Part shown: one piece after another, positions 50,601 through 61,000 of the stretch
Numbering within the stretch: the first letter of the stretch is position 1
Layout of the letters: each line of letters starts with the position of its first letter
Assembly (NCBI GenBank): GCA_020746105.1
Contig: CM036626.1
Location: 11,922,001-11,986,000 of the forward strand
Reading direction: 5' to 3'
Source: Trogon surrucura
Taxonomy: Eukaryota > Chordata > Aves > Trogoniformes > Trogonidae
DNA: 64,000 nt
Program-made: the position numbers and the translations under genes
Notes under the pieces: generated by a model
Database searches by the model: none
What the model saw: only the letters and a program-made list of their open reading frames with translations
Told to the model about the DNA's origin: nothing

Positions 50601-51182
50601 ACTTTCAGTTAAAAAAAAAATAAAATAAATCTGTGTTTAAGTAGACTAGTAGATGAAATCTTCCACCCTCATATGCATGCACACAAGTCGGGACATTGCT
50701 TCTATTCCTAGGCTGCAAACCATGTGTGTGAGCCTTGCAGAGCTGTTGAGGTTGAGGATTGAGAAGACTTCAATACCACTTACCTGCAACGAGCCAACCT
50801 GCCAGGCTGTCCCAATGGCCTGTTCTAAATTGGGGGTGGTGGAAGAGAGAAAGCAGTGACAGAATCCCAGACCCTGGCCCCTCCCCGGAAGCCTTAAGAT
50901 TGGACTTGAAAACTCTCCTGGCTCCTTGTCAGCACCGCAGGACTCCTGGTACAGGAGGTTGGGTGTGGTGTGGCTTTAGGCAACTGCCTCGGACTTCTTT
51001 TCTCCAAAAATCAAACTCCAAAGCCGTGTGGTTAGGGTTAAGGTGTGTTTGTGTCTTTGTATATTTGCATGAGCAAAGGTCAGGAACCGTCAGGCCCTAG
51101 TAGCTTGTTTTGTTTCTTGTAATCAAAGATAAGAAGGTGTTCGTTTGACACCTAAGAAATGCATGAACTAGTGCAAAGAAGG

Positions 51183-51200
51183 CCCCCCCCCCCCCCCCCC
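51183..51200 (+). repeat. run of 18 C in SLC6A6 3' UTR
   Basis: An uninterrupted C homopolymer lies between GG and GAGCTCC. Poly(C) of this length is a known binding context for PCBP/hnRNP-K proteins, and also a typical place for length error in sequencing. Confidence 0.8.
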
Positions 51201-51565
51201 GAGCTCCATACCTTGGTCACAAAAATTTTCTCTTAGTATCAGTGGTCAATTTGAGCTTATGGGAGAGCTTGCTCAAAACAGACTGGAGCATAACCAGCAC
51301 CAATCCCAGCTGGAAAACTGCCCGTTCCAGCCCTACACCCTGCATCAGATCATGGTTCTTTCCTGTCATCCTAAAATAAACATCTGCATGGACAATGCTT
51401 CTCTGCTTTAAAAAAAGGAAAAAAAATCTGAATTTTTTTACGTTAAAAAAATAAACAGGAAAAGAAAATAAAAATTTTGGTGTTTCTTCCAGTTGTCAGT
51501 GTGGAATGGTAATTTCAGTTTGCCCTAAAACAAGAACAGAAAAAGCTTCAGACACTATTTGACCA

Positions 51566-51580
51566 AAAAAAAAAAAAAAA
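51566..51580 (+). repeat. run of 15 A in SLC6A6 3' UTR
   Basis: A homopolymer between CC and GAGG. No AATAAA lies just upstream, so it is more likely a genomic A run that can cause internal oligo-dT priming than a processed end. Confidence 0.7.
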
Positions 51581-52780
51581 GAGGCAAACACAAAAATTTG
51601 CACATTGAAAACATTAAAGCAAATCACTCGCCCATCCCCATCAAAGGTGGAAAACTTGAGTGACAGGGTTTGCAGCTGGAAAAGAGCCTGACCCTGGTGG
51701 GCTGTAGAATGGCAGAGCAGCCAGCCTGCCTCTGGCCGCTGTGTCCTGGTTTGAAATTCTCAGTGAAAGTGTCAGAATTTAATCGCCACAAGCACAGCCC
51801 TGAGCTTTGGGCACAAAGTATATTAAAGACATTAAAAAGGACATTAAAAGGTGGCAAGTTTCTGGAGGCTTCCTCCCCGTGACTTGGCTCTGTGGTGCAC
51901 CGCAGGACAGTGCTGTTCACTTTCCCATTTGCAGCACACAGAAAATGTGGCCCAGTTGGAGAAATAGGAAGAGAGATCGTTTAAAAAGTGAAACTTGACT
52001 ATGTTACGGAGCTGTGCCGGTGTGCTTTTTGTGTGCATGCATATGCAGGGGGAAAGGCTTCAGTCCTGTAGCAATAGTAGTTGTTAGCATGATACATATT
52101 GTTTCTAAATCTGTCGGCTGCTGCAGTCGAGATGTTAAAAAAGATTTGAATTTTTTTTCAGTATATAAAGAAAAAAAAGAGAACAGTGGCAAAATCATGT
52201 TGAGAGGCTTTAAAAAAAACAAAACAAAATGCAAAACAAACAACAAAACCAGAAAAAGTCTTGAGTTAGTTTTGTCACCTCCTCCTGTCCTGGAAGGCAG
52301 CGACGGTCTCTCAGCATTGCAGCATCCCAGTACTGTTCTGAAGTGCTCGTTGTTCAATAGGATGTTGTTTTTTAATCCAGTATAATGTTGTGATTGTTAC
52401 CTGATAACGTTGCCAGGGACGTCACATTGTAAGAGGTGGTCCATCTTGTTTGGTGTGTTTGGCAAAAAAAACAGTGGTGTTTTTTTTATTATTTTTTATT
52501 TAAATTCCTAGCAACTGTGACTACAGTAATGTGATGAGTAGCACATAAAGCAAGGAGGTGACAGCAACCATGGCCTCCTTAAAAATGTCATCTGAACTTT
52601 TTTTTAAAAAAAAAAACTTTAAAATATTTTTAAAACATTTTAAAACATTTTTTGTGTGTTCCAAAACAGACTATTTGTATTTGAAAAAATCCTGGAGTGT
52701 AATTTAATCCTAAGACCCCCTAGCCTTTGTGTATATGGTAAATGTTTGTATTTTGCAGTTTCTGTTTTGCTTTTTAGATA

Positions 52781-52786
52781 AATAAA
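52781..52786 (+). terminator. SLC6A6: penultimate poly(A) signal of SLC6A6
   Basis: AATAAA in an AT-rich context, 76 bases before the last one. It may share use with the distal site. Confidence 0.5.
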
Positions 52787-52856
52787 ATGTATATGGATAT
52801 TTTTAAGTCATCTTTGCTTTTTTTTTAGATGAGTTTGTAATCACCTTGTAACTGAA

Positions 52857-52862
52857 AATAAA
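52857..52862 (+). terminator. SLC6A6: distal poly(A) signal of SLC6A6
   Basis: AATAAA is followed 18 bases later by a CA cleavage dinucleotide (about 52880), and then by a GU- and U-rich downstream element (GTGCTC...GATGTGG, a T run, TGTCTTTGTGT). All parts of a strong mammalian/avian poly(A) site are present. Confidence 0.85.
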
Positions 52863-53079
52863 ATTTTCCTTTATAAACCAGCTGTGCTCTCGGATGTGGT
52901 ATTTTTTTTTTTGTCTTTGTGTAGCTCAAATCATCCTTTAAACCTATTATTTATTGTGGGGTTGTTACTTTGGGTTTGGTGGGTTGTTTTTTTTTTCCTT
53001 ATAAAAATACTCCATTTTATTTATTTACATGGAAGTCTGGCTCCTTCAGCTGCATGGCCCAGCTCACTGCCTGACTTTA

Positions 53080-53600
53080 TGTTGCCCATGGTTTCACCCT
53101 GGTTGGCAACTCAACCCCAGGCAGCCTCTTGTTCACCCCTCGCCCAGTAGGATGGAGAGAGAATCGGAAGGGTAAAAGTGCAAAAATTCATGGGCTGGGA
53201 TACAGACAGTTTAATAATTATAAAAAAAAGAAAAAATTTTTAAAAGGAGGAAAGAAAAAGCACGCAATGAAGAAGGGGAAAAAAAAAACCAAAACCAACC
53301 CCAAACCATAGATGAAAAACAAGTGATGCAAAAGAAGAACCACCCCTCTGACCACCGGTGGCCCCACGCAATGTCTGCTCCGATCCAGCTCTGCCGCAGC
53401 GCATGCGGCCGTACGCCCTGGGGGGGCGGTGTTGGTCAGTCGGGGGCAGCTCTCCAGGCTCTGTCCACTTCCAATTCCTTGGGCACCCCAGCCTGCTGGC
53501 TGCAGGGCGGTGTGAGCTGCAGGAAAAACCTTGGAGCTGCGGACGCACTGCTCAACAAGAGCTGAAGCAACCCTGGGTCAGCAGCAGCCGCTGGGTTTGT
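53080..53600 (-). mobile_element. degraded avian LTR-like (endogenous retrovirus-derived) element
   Basis: Read on the - strand, the block shows in order phrases of a common avian LTR: a 'gctgagcagt'-like segment, 'ggctggggtgcccaaggaat', a tract ending in 'ttattaaactgtctgtatc', 'cccagcccatgaatttt', 'cacttttacccttccgattc', 'tctctccatcctactgggcg' and a terminal 'gttgccaaccagggtgaaac'. It is diverged and interrupted by A-rich insertions on the + strand (53219-53300). No internal gag, pol or env sequence adjoins it, so it is read as a solo or partial LTR. The family match is from memory, and the boundaries and the terminal duplication could not be fixed. Confidence 0.6.
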
Positions 53601-54063
53601 TGGGGATTTTTTGTGTTGGGGGATTTTGTTGTTTTAATTTTTATCCCTCCCCCCCGCCCCTGCTGCGATGACTTGGGCAGAGCATGAAAAAGGCTCAGTG
53701 CTGACCCCAGCCTGTGTCATTTGAGACTTGCCCAGCGTATGCCGTTACTTCACTGGTGTGTTGTTTTCCTCAGACCAGTTCTTCATCACGTGCAGTTGGG
53801 CACACGCTGAGTCCTACAAGGCCATGAGAATCGCCTTCCCGCCCCGTCCATATCTCCTCTCTTTTTTCTATTTTTTTCGTGGAAAACAAAGTGCTGATGA
53901 CCTCACAAGACTGTCCCTGCAGACACCAGCTGTCCCGCACCCCTTTGCAGAGAGACAATCACAGCTTTATGAGCTGCTCCAGCTCAGCCCAGCCCAGGTC
54001 ATTGTACCATCCTGGCTTCATGGCATCACTGTTTGGGGGGTCAAATACAGCAGAAAAATCCCA

Positions 54064-54220
54064 ATAGGAAGAAACAAATAACAAAAACCCCCACAACCAA
54101 AACAACAAAAAAAAACACACAAAAAACCCCAAACCAACCAACCAACCAACCAACAAAACCCCTGAACAAATAAATAATAATAAAAAAATAAAACAAGAAA
54201 CCCACAAAAAAATGCATTTT
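54064..54220. repeat. A/C-rich low-complexity tract with AACC microsatellite
   Basis: The tract is nearly free of G and T for about 150 bases. Within it, 54132-54154 is AACC repeated about 5.75 times. It could be a decayed retrotransposon tail or a simple repeat expansion. Confidence 0.8.
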
Positions 54221-55837
54221 TTTCCCCTGGTGTATGGGACTGGTCATTTCAGGCTTGCTGATGGCCTGTTCGAACACATGAAGGTTAAACCAGAGAGGCC
54301 TTTTCCTAAGTCCTGATTTGAGCTACCGAAAGCAAAGAAGCAACATGGATGTAACTACTGTTTGTGCGAAGTAAAGCAGTTGTGTGTCAGGCTCCGATCA
54401 CTGCTGAGGCTCAGGTGCCCCGTGACCAGAATTAGGCCTATGACTAACTTTATTTGTGGTTTTTTTGCTTGGTTACTTTGCTGTGCATGATTTGACGCCA
54501 CCGGCAGGGATTTCTCCTCCCACCAGCAAAGGCTGCGATGCCTGGGCTGATACTGGCACAGACAGCAACTGCGCTGTGTCTCGGGTTAACATAAAATAAG
54601 TAAACAAATAATTTAAAAAGCCACTAAGTGCCACAACCTGCTGCTGAAGGGTTTCATCTGCCTGTTGAAGGTGGCTGTCACCTGCCCATGGCTGCAACTG
54701 GCTCCCTCAGCCGAGGTCCACAGGGCACAAGGTGACATTAGTGGGAAGACTCACACGTGCCGGGCAGTGCGTACCAGGGGAGCAGCACCGTGCTAACCTT
54801 TTACCTGGCGCAAGCACCGAAGCCCCGCAGGTCACGTTGCGCTAAACCCGCCATCGCGCCTTGGTTGGCTCCGTGTGGCTGTGGAGAGTCCCTGGTGCCA
54901 AACGTGCCAAGGGTCTTGTTCTTAAGTCTGCACCCCAGGAGGGCGGCCAGAGATAGCAGATAAGGTTTGTTTACATGGCAATGATTCCCCAGCTCTAACC
55001 AGGAGCATTTCCACACCGTGCTCAGCCTCCAAAAATTCCAGCATTACCTACTTGGGCATGAAGGGTTGCAAAACCCAGCTCACGCTTTCGTTGTCCGTGA
55101 GCAGAGATTCCATTCCCCATGGCTGTACCTGAGGAGCATCTCAGCCTGTGCTGCCCCAGCTGGGAGCGTCGCCTGCCCCAAATCCCTTTACAAGAGACAA
55201 AGGGAAGAAATCCTCAATGTAGGGGCACAAGGAAATACATTCCGAGTTCACCAAAGTTGTCTCTTCGACATCTGACTTCAGATGACTTGGCTGTCCCCAA
55301 GGCACCCCACTACAGCTGCAGGGTGCCGAGCAGCAGATGGGACACCTCCTGCCAGCACATTGTCCTCCAGCATTTTCCTCACCCCTTCCCAGGGATTAAC
55401 TGCAGCTTTGCAGACGCTACCACAACCACATCACAGCCACCACACGCTTTGCTGCATCAGTGTTTTGCCATGAAGTAGCCCAGGTTTAACTCAATGAGAC
55501 TTCCAGTGTGGCCAAATGAAGCTGCAAGTGATGGTGTAACCACATGCACAGGTGTCTCCAGTTCTTACTGCTAAGAGCTGCAGCAAAAAATGCCTCCGTG
55601 TCCACAGAGAGGGAAGCAATGGACTCCGATTCCCGCTGCCTGCTGGTGGCAAGGGACAACGTCTGCCCCATACCGGTAGCCCCAAAAGCAGCAGTCATCC
55701 ACCAGAACTCCCTGCGCACCCTCCCCCTCATCCTTTGAGACATCTCCTAACTGCGAGCCCTCCAGCAAGTTAAAATAGTGATGGAAGCTGAGTGTTGCCT
55801 CACTATTGTCCTCCAGCAGAAAGACACAAGCCACAAT

Positions 55838-57841
55838 GCATTTAATTTGCTTTTATTTAATTAAAAAAAAAAGTCAAGGTCATTGCAATCCCATTTAAAT
55901 ACAGAGATTTACAAATAGGTCCAAAACAGGACTAAAATATTCTTTGAAATGCTGTACTTTTAAATATTGTGCTTTCATAGATACATAAGAAAATTAGCAT
56001 ATAAAAATACTTTACAAGGAATACACTCTAATATATGGATAAAAATACACATTTAAGTAATGCATTTCATCTTCATCTCATTCAAAATGCATAGGAAGGG
56101 ATACAAGGACCAAGTTTTTCTTCCTCTTTTTTTTTTTTAAAGCCTTTAATAAAAGTCTTCATTAAAAACCTATGAGAAGCCCCAGTGAGCTTCCACTGCT
56201 CAGGATATTGCATATAAAAACACTTCGGCTGCACTGTCAATGCTCCACAGTATCAATTATGGCACATTATCTAGTTGTGGCAGCAATGGTATGGGATATT
56301 GCATACTCAAAGAGAAAATGGCGACAACGACAAATAGCAGGATGGAGCCGGGCACGTGTTTGGAAGAAACACCCTGATACGTTGTGCTACTGCGGAGGGA
56401 CAGAGTCGCAAAGTGGCTCGGGGATGGACAGCGAGGGGACGAGCCCTGGCTCAGGAAAACGACAAACGTGCTGTACACCCATCCCAGAGCCCCGGCACGC
56501 AGGTGGGGATGGAGGAATCGAAAGGTCAAGTGGGGAACATGGGGCAGTGGGTGCTGGGGCTGCGGTGTCCGACCGAGCGAGCTCCTCGTCTCCACCGCGC
56601 CCAACCCTTCCCAGGGGAAGCGACGCCAGGCTCACACCATCGCTGGGACACGGACATCATCATAAAGTGCTAATACGTGAAACACGGCAGGCAGGTGAGG
56701 AAACCGATGCAAACATCACCGCCCCACTTCCCTGCGGGGCTGGGGGCTCTTGGGAGGAGGGGAGTGACCAGGGGGTGTCATGCTGGCAAAACCACAAAGC
56801 GGCCAGCGACGGGCGGAGACAGGGGGCGAGCAGCCGAACCCACGTGAGCACACACACCGCCCAGCCCACGCAGGACATGCGGGACACAACCTCCACCTAA
56901 CGAAGGGCTTCTCATGCCAACTGCCTGACAGGAGACAACAAGGTTTCATTAATTCAAGACATCAGGGACAGCCCCAGGAAGATCGCTATTCCTGCTATCT
57001 ACTTGCGGACACAAGTCAGGTTTGCAAGCAAGAGATCTCCACAAAGCCCAGCAAAACAAGGTAGCTGGGGATTTGGGCAGGTATGGAAGGCCTTTAGCCT
57101 TGGGCAGAGCCTTCTGCCCTGTAATAACTACTCCAGCCCAGGTAACCACATTGCTCACAGGAATCAATGGTGAGACGAGGTGCCTCATCCCACGGCAGGG
57201 TGAGCCAGCCCTGGTGGGTGCACGGATGGAGCTGGCAGGAGGCAGCTGCAAATACCAATTTTTGAACAAGAATTGCATCTAGCCACTCTAAAGTACATTT
57301 TGAAATGTCTTTTAAACAGGACTCTCCACAGCCCTGCACCGGGAGCGCAAGGGGCTGCGGAAATCCATTTAATGGGAGTGTTTAAAGGATGGAGCTGGGC
57401 ACAACAGAAAAGGAAAGGCGCTTCAGTCTTGCTGTACGCGATTAACTGAGCAAACAAGAAACATAATAGCACCATGTGTGTTTATAGGATGGCCAAGGCC
57501 TTCAGGGTGAGGAGGATGCTGGAGGCAGGATCCCAGTCACCCCGATGGCTGGGGTGCAGGGCACTGCCCTGCCACAGGGGACGGCTGTGGATGCTCCCTC
57601 CTCCTGTCAACAGCTCGCCTCATTGCCAGTGCTGCTCACAGCCCGAGACACGCATCCGGCTCCGACCTTCCCAGCCAATATCTGGCGGTGTACAGGTTCA
57701 CTGAAGACCCACCTCCCCACCTGCATGTTATGGTACACACAGCATTTACAAATACCAGTGCAAAAAAAACCAGGAAAAACACCCCAAACACCACAATGGC
57801 TCAGCAGAGGTCACAGGCACCGTCTACTCTGGTCCTGATGC
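55838..57841 (-). other. GRIP2: GRIP2 3' untranslated region (about 2.0 kb)
   Basis: It runs from the TGA (57842-57844) to the poly(A) site near 55838. The middle part (about 56390-56850) is GC- and CpG-rich, while the distal 500 bases are AT-rich. No coding exon was seen. The antisense 242-codon frame at 56172-56900 is considered a chance frame. Confidence 0.75.
55852..55857 (-). terminator. GRIP2: poly(A) signal of GRIP2
   Basis: On the - strand AATAAA is followed by AGCAAATTAAATGCA, with CA as the likely cleavage point (about 55838), and then by the GU-rich TTGTGGCTTGTGTCTTTC. It is the best poly(A) site downstream of the GRIP2 stop codon. An ATTAAA at 56145-56150 is an alternative. Confidence 0.8.
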
Positions 57842-58039
57842 TCAGAGCGTCTGGACGCTTGCCTTGACCTCGACGCCGCGGGGCACCTGCGCCGGCAGCT
57901 CCCTGTTCCCTGCCGGGGGAGCGTTGGCAGCCAGTGCCAAAGGGTTTCGGCTAATCACCAGGTCCAGCTTATCTCCGGCCTCCGAAATCAGGGGAACAGC
58001 CAGACAGCAGTCAAAGTCTCTCGTTCGGATGCGGTTTAC
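57842..58039 (-). CDS. GRIP2: GRIP2 last coding exon (PDZ7 second half, C-terminus and TGA)
   Basis: The acceptor on the - strand is CCATTCCGGCAG, with the exon starting at 58039. It encodes [35 protein letters not shown], and a tail of about 30 residues ending SVQTL: 65 residues plus TGA. The first 35 residues match the end of PDZ7 in the GRIP family. Confidence 0.94.
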   Translation of the reverse strand, partial: VNRIRTRDFDCCLAVPLISEAGDKLDLVISRNPLALAANAPPAGNRELPAQVPRGVEVKASVQTL

Positions 58040-61000
58040 CTGCCGGAATGGATTTACGATGTGCCATGAGGAGGAACAACAGAAAGACCATGTTTGTTAG
58101 TTAGAAAACGCAAAGTCGGTGCTAAACCCACACCTGTAAAAATACACAACTCTTGGGGGTCCCCGATTCCAGGTTTGCAGCAGAGCAGAGTGGGAACAGC
58201 CCTTCAGGCTGAGCACACCTTTGCTTAGCTGAGAAATGATCTAAGAACTAGTAGAGGAAGGGGGGAAAAAAAGGTCAGGGTCAGGCATAAACCCTGACCC
58301 CCGTTATCTGGGGCAGCATTACATGCATTAAACACTGCAGGGCTCAAAGCCAGTTCTCCAGTTCAAGCCTGTAGGAGAAAGGTTAACATTTTCCATTATC
58401 TTTCTTTGCCATCATGGTTTTTACTGGTCTTAAATTTGCAATGGTGGGTATTCAGCATCTACAAAATACATACAGCTCAGACCCTGAGGCTTCTGCCAAC
58501 CATCTTCTAGCTCAGCCAGCAGTAAATTGAGACTACACTGAATCGTTTTCTGCTTCTCCTCTTCCCGTTTACACCCCTCATTTCAGAGGAACCTGGATGC
58601 ATTTCACGTGGGCTCAGAAGGCGGCTGCAAATCATCTCTGCAGGATTCAGCAGTGAAAGCACTTTTACTGCTGTGTCTTGCAGACCTTCAAGGACATTTC
58701 TAGGCTGGGTCACCTGCAAGAACCACCCCAGCTCTCTCATCTACAACTACCAAAGCACCTGGGCTTGGTGCCACGGCAGCTCCGAGATGGAGAGGGCTGG
58801 CAAATGGCACAGGGAAGGGCAGCAGGGAAGGGAGAAAGGAATTTCCCACCCACCTTTGGAGTGAACACAACCCCTGGGGCCAGGCGTTGCTTTCTTCTCT
58901 GGGTAAAGGCTGTATAAGTCCATGCAACCCTTCGATTCAAACCCCTTTCCCAGCATTAACGCATGCCCGTGGAGCCGGGTTCTGTGATAGTAGCAGCATC
59001 CCCCTGCCCTAGCTGGTGTCCACGCAGTTGACCCCAATCCTGCTCCTTACAACAGTAAGTTACTACTTAGTGTAGTAACTAAGGACAATTTCTAAACCAC
59101 AGGCAGACAAGAACAGATAAGCCATGAGCTTCCTCTGCCTTTGCTCTATACCAGTCAGGCAGTTCCAGTGCAGAAGTGTCATCAGTGCAATGCCATGTTC
59201 CAGCTAATCCATCCAGCCCAGAGGCAGGGGGTCTGTCGCAGCAGGGATGAAGTGTTTCGCTGGCCTTCAAGCACATCACCATGCTCATACTCAGCAGCAG
59301 TGTGAAGGATCCTCAGCAATGCAACGCCGTGCTTCTTGATGGGAGTTGCCTGTACCAGGTCTGCAGTCTCTCATTCACAACTCCACATGTCAACACGATG
59401 GCAAGCGCCTCGTCATCTCGTAGGTGTAAGCCATGCAGCGCAGCATGTGCAAGGAGGGGGGTGTTGAAAGTCTCCAAGCTGCTCTGTTTAGGATTTTGGG
59501 CACACCTCCCAGAGCACTTGGCATCGTGAAAAGTGACACATCCAACATTCAACAGAAAGGCAGCCCGGAGCCTAATTAGCTTCTTGTTCATTCTTGCACC
59601 ATCTTTTATTTGAAGCCGAGAAGGGATAATTGTATAGCAGCCAACTGGCTAGAGACCATAACAAGCTTAAACAAGGTTCCCCACAGTGCTGCCAGTTCTC
59701 CAGTTACCTGATGTACATAATATATTGGCTCTAATCCTACTGCTAACAACCCCCGCCTAGAAATTAGTAAAACTAAACATCTTCTGAGTGTTTCCAAATA
59801 TGGTCACAATATCTGCATTTCCAAATGGTGGGAAATTTTCCATTGGGGTTGCACTTTCTCACAGTTGCTGTTTGAGTTGCCCCAAAGTAAAAATAGTTGG
59901 TTTTCATCCATATAAAGTTCATCTCCAGTCTCCAAAACTCACCATACTCGTACTGTCCCTCTGGTAGTCCGGTATGCCCAGGTCACATTTATCACAGACT
60001 GTGCTTCTGACCAGTTTTTATTCTGTTTCTGCATTGGCTATTTCAGACCAAGTATCTTTCAAAGAAAAGTATCCATGAAAAACACTTTGCTTGAAGGATG
60101 TTTCCTAGAAAACTCTTTTGACAAAGGCATGCACAGAACTTCATGAACACAACTCCAGGCAGGGCTTCACAGGAACGTGTATTGGTCAACACAGTCTAGT
60201 TCATCCAAAAATCAGCCTCTGACATGACAGGAAAAGGACTGAGGGTAAGGAGAGGAAGCAACACAGCTTTTTGGTTGTTTTGAGCTTCCCAAGCTCAAAA
60301 AGGCCAGTGCTGGGCCAGGCTGTGTCCTGGAATAGCTGTAACCTAGGGGTACGACCTGGGGGTACTACCTAGAAATTTCTCATTATAAAACACAGGTCTC
60401 ATTGAGTGCTTGGTGGATAAGAGCTCACCTAGTTGGCTAACTATTACCTTTCATTAAAGTTAGTGCTGGCATGGATGGGTCTCACTTCTCTCTTCCTCTC
60501 AGCCACTCATTCACTCCGTCCCAGCCTCCAGAACTGCATTTTGCATTTATTACCTGAAGCACTCTGTCATATGGCTTGAGGCCACACTGATCTGCTGGCC
60601 CATCCGGACGGACCATATTTACATAGACACCTTTTTCTAACAGGCCATCCGACACACTGAATCCAAAGTCTTCGCTCTCTGGGTCTTTGTGCAGTGTCAT
60701 CTGGAGGGGCAGAAACAGAAGACACATGTTTTACAGCAGCACAGGAAGGAGGAGATGTACAGCGTTGGCAGGATAGGAATAACACAGGTAATGTGGGCAG
60801 ACACAGCAATTCTGCTCCGGGTCTTCCAGGCAGATTTTTCTTAGCCTGGGCAGCTAACACAGATTGAGCCTTATTTACCAGACACTATCATCTTAGGTAG
60901 GTCACACGGAGAAGTGCTTTGGTGTCTGGCATACAACCAACCACACAACAGTCCCTCTCCTTTGGATGTGGAAGGAAACGCAAGCCGGCTGATACCCACA

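Larger units (their letters stand above)
45964..52880 (+). other. SLC6A6: SLC6A6 3' untranslated region (about 6.9 kb)
   Basis: The stretch between the TGA and the best poly(A) site on the + strand contains no coding exon. It is AT-rich with A and T runs, a G run near 47233, two AU-rich nonamers (47215 and 47637), a run of 18 C at 51183 and a run of 15 A at 51566. Earlier AATAAA hexamers, for example 46987 and 52781, could give shorter transcripts. A long 3' UTR is usual for SLC6A6. The extent is inferred from sequence signals, not transcripts. Confidence 0.8.
52881..55837. other. intergenic space between convergent SLC6A6 and GRIP2
   Basis: The two 3' ends face each other across about 3 kb. 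The space holds an LTR-like block, an A/C-rich tract with an AACC microsatellite, and about 1.6 kb (54220-55837) in which I recognise nothing. The ORFs there are short and overlap on all frames. Confidence 0.75.

Noticed and set aside
51566-51580. A15 run considered as the tail of a processed pseudogene or retrotransposon
   Set aside because: No AATAAA or gene-like sequence lies just upstream, and no target-site duplication was visible.
56172-56900. 242-codon open frame on the + strand, the longest in the window
   Set aside because: It lies antisense in the GRIP2 3' UTR in CpG-rich DNA. The peptide is low in hydrophobic core residues, rich in Gly, Ser, Arg and His, and matches no family I know. 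There is no Kozak, splice or promoter context.
60482-60553. Continuation of the PDZ7 frame past the exon ([13 protein letters not shown]...)
   Set aside because: The family sequence continues as LLQ-VNHVRTRDFD, which is found at 58039. The continuation starts with a proper donor GTAATA, so it is intron.
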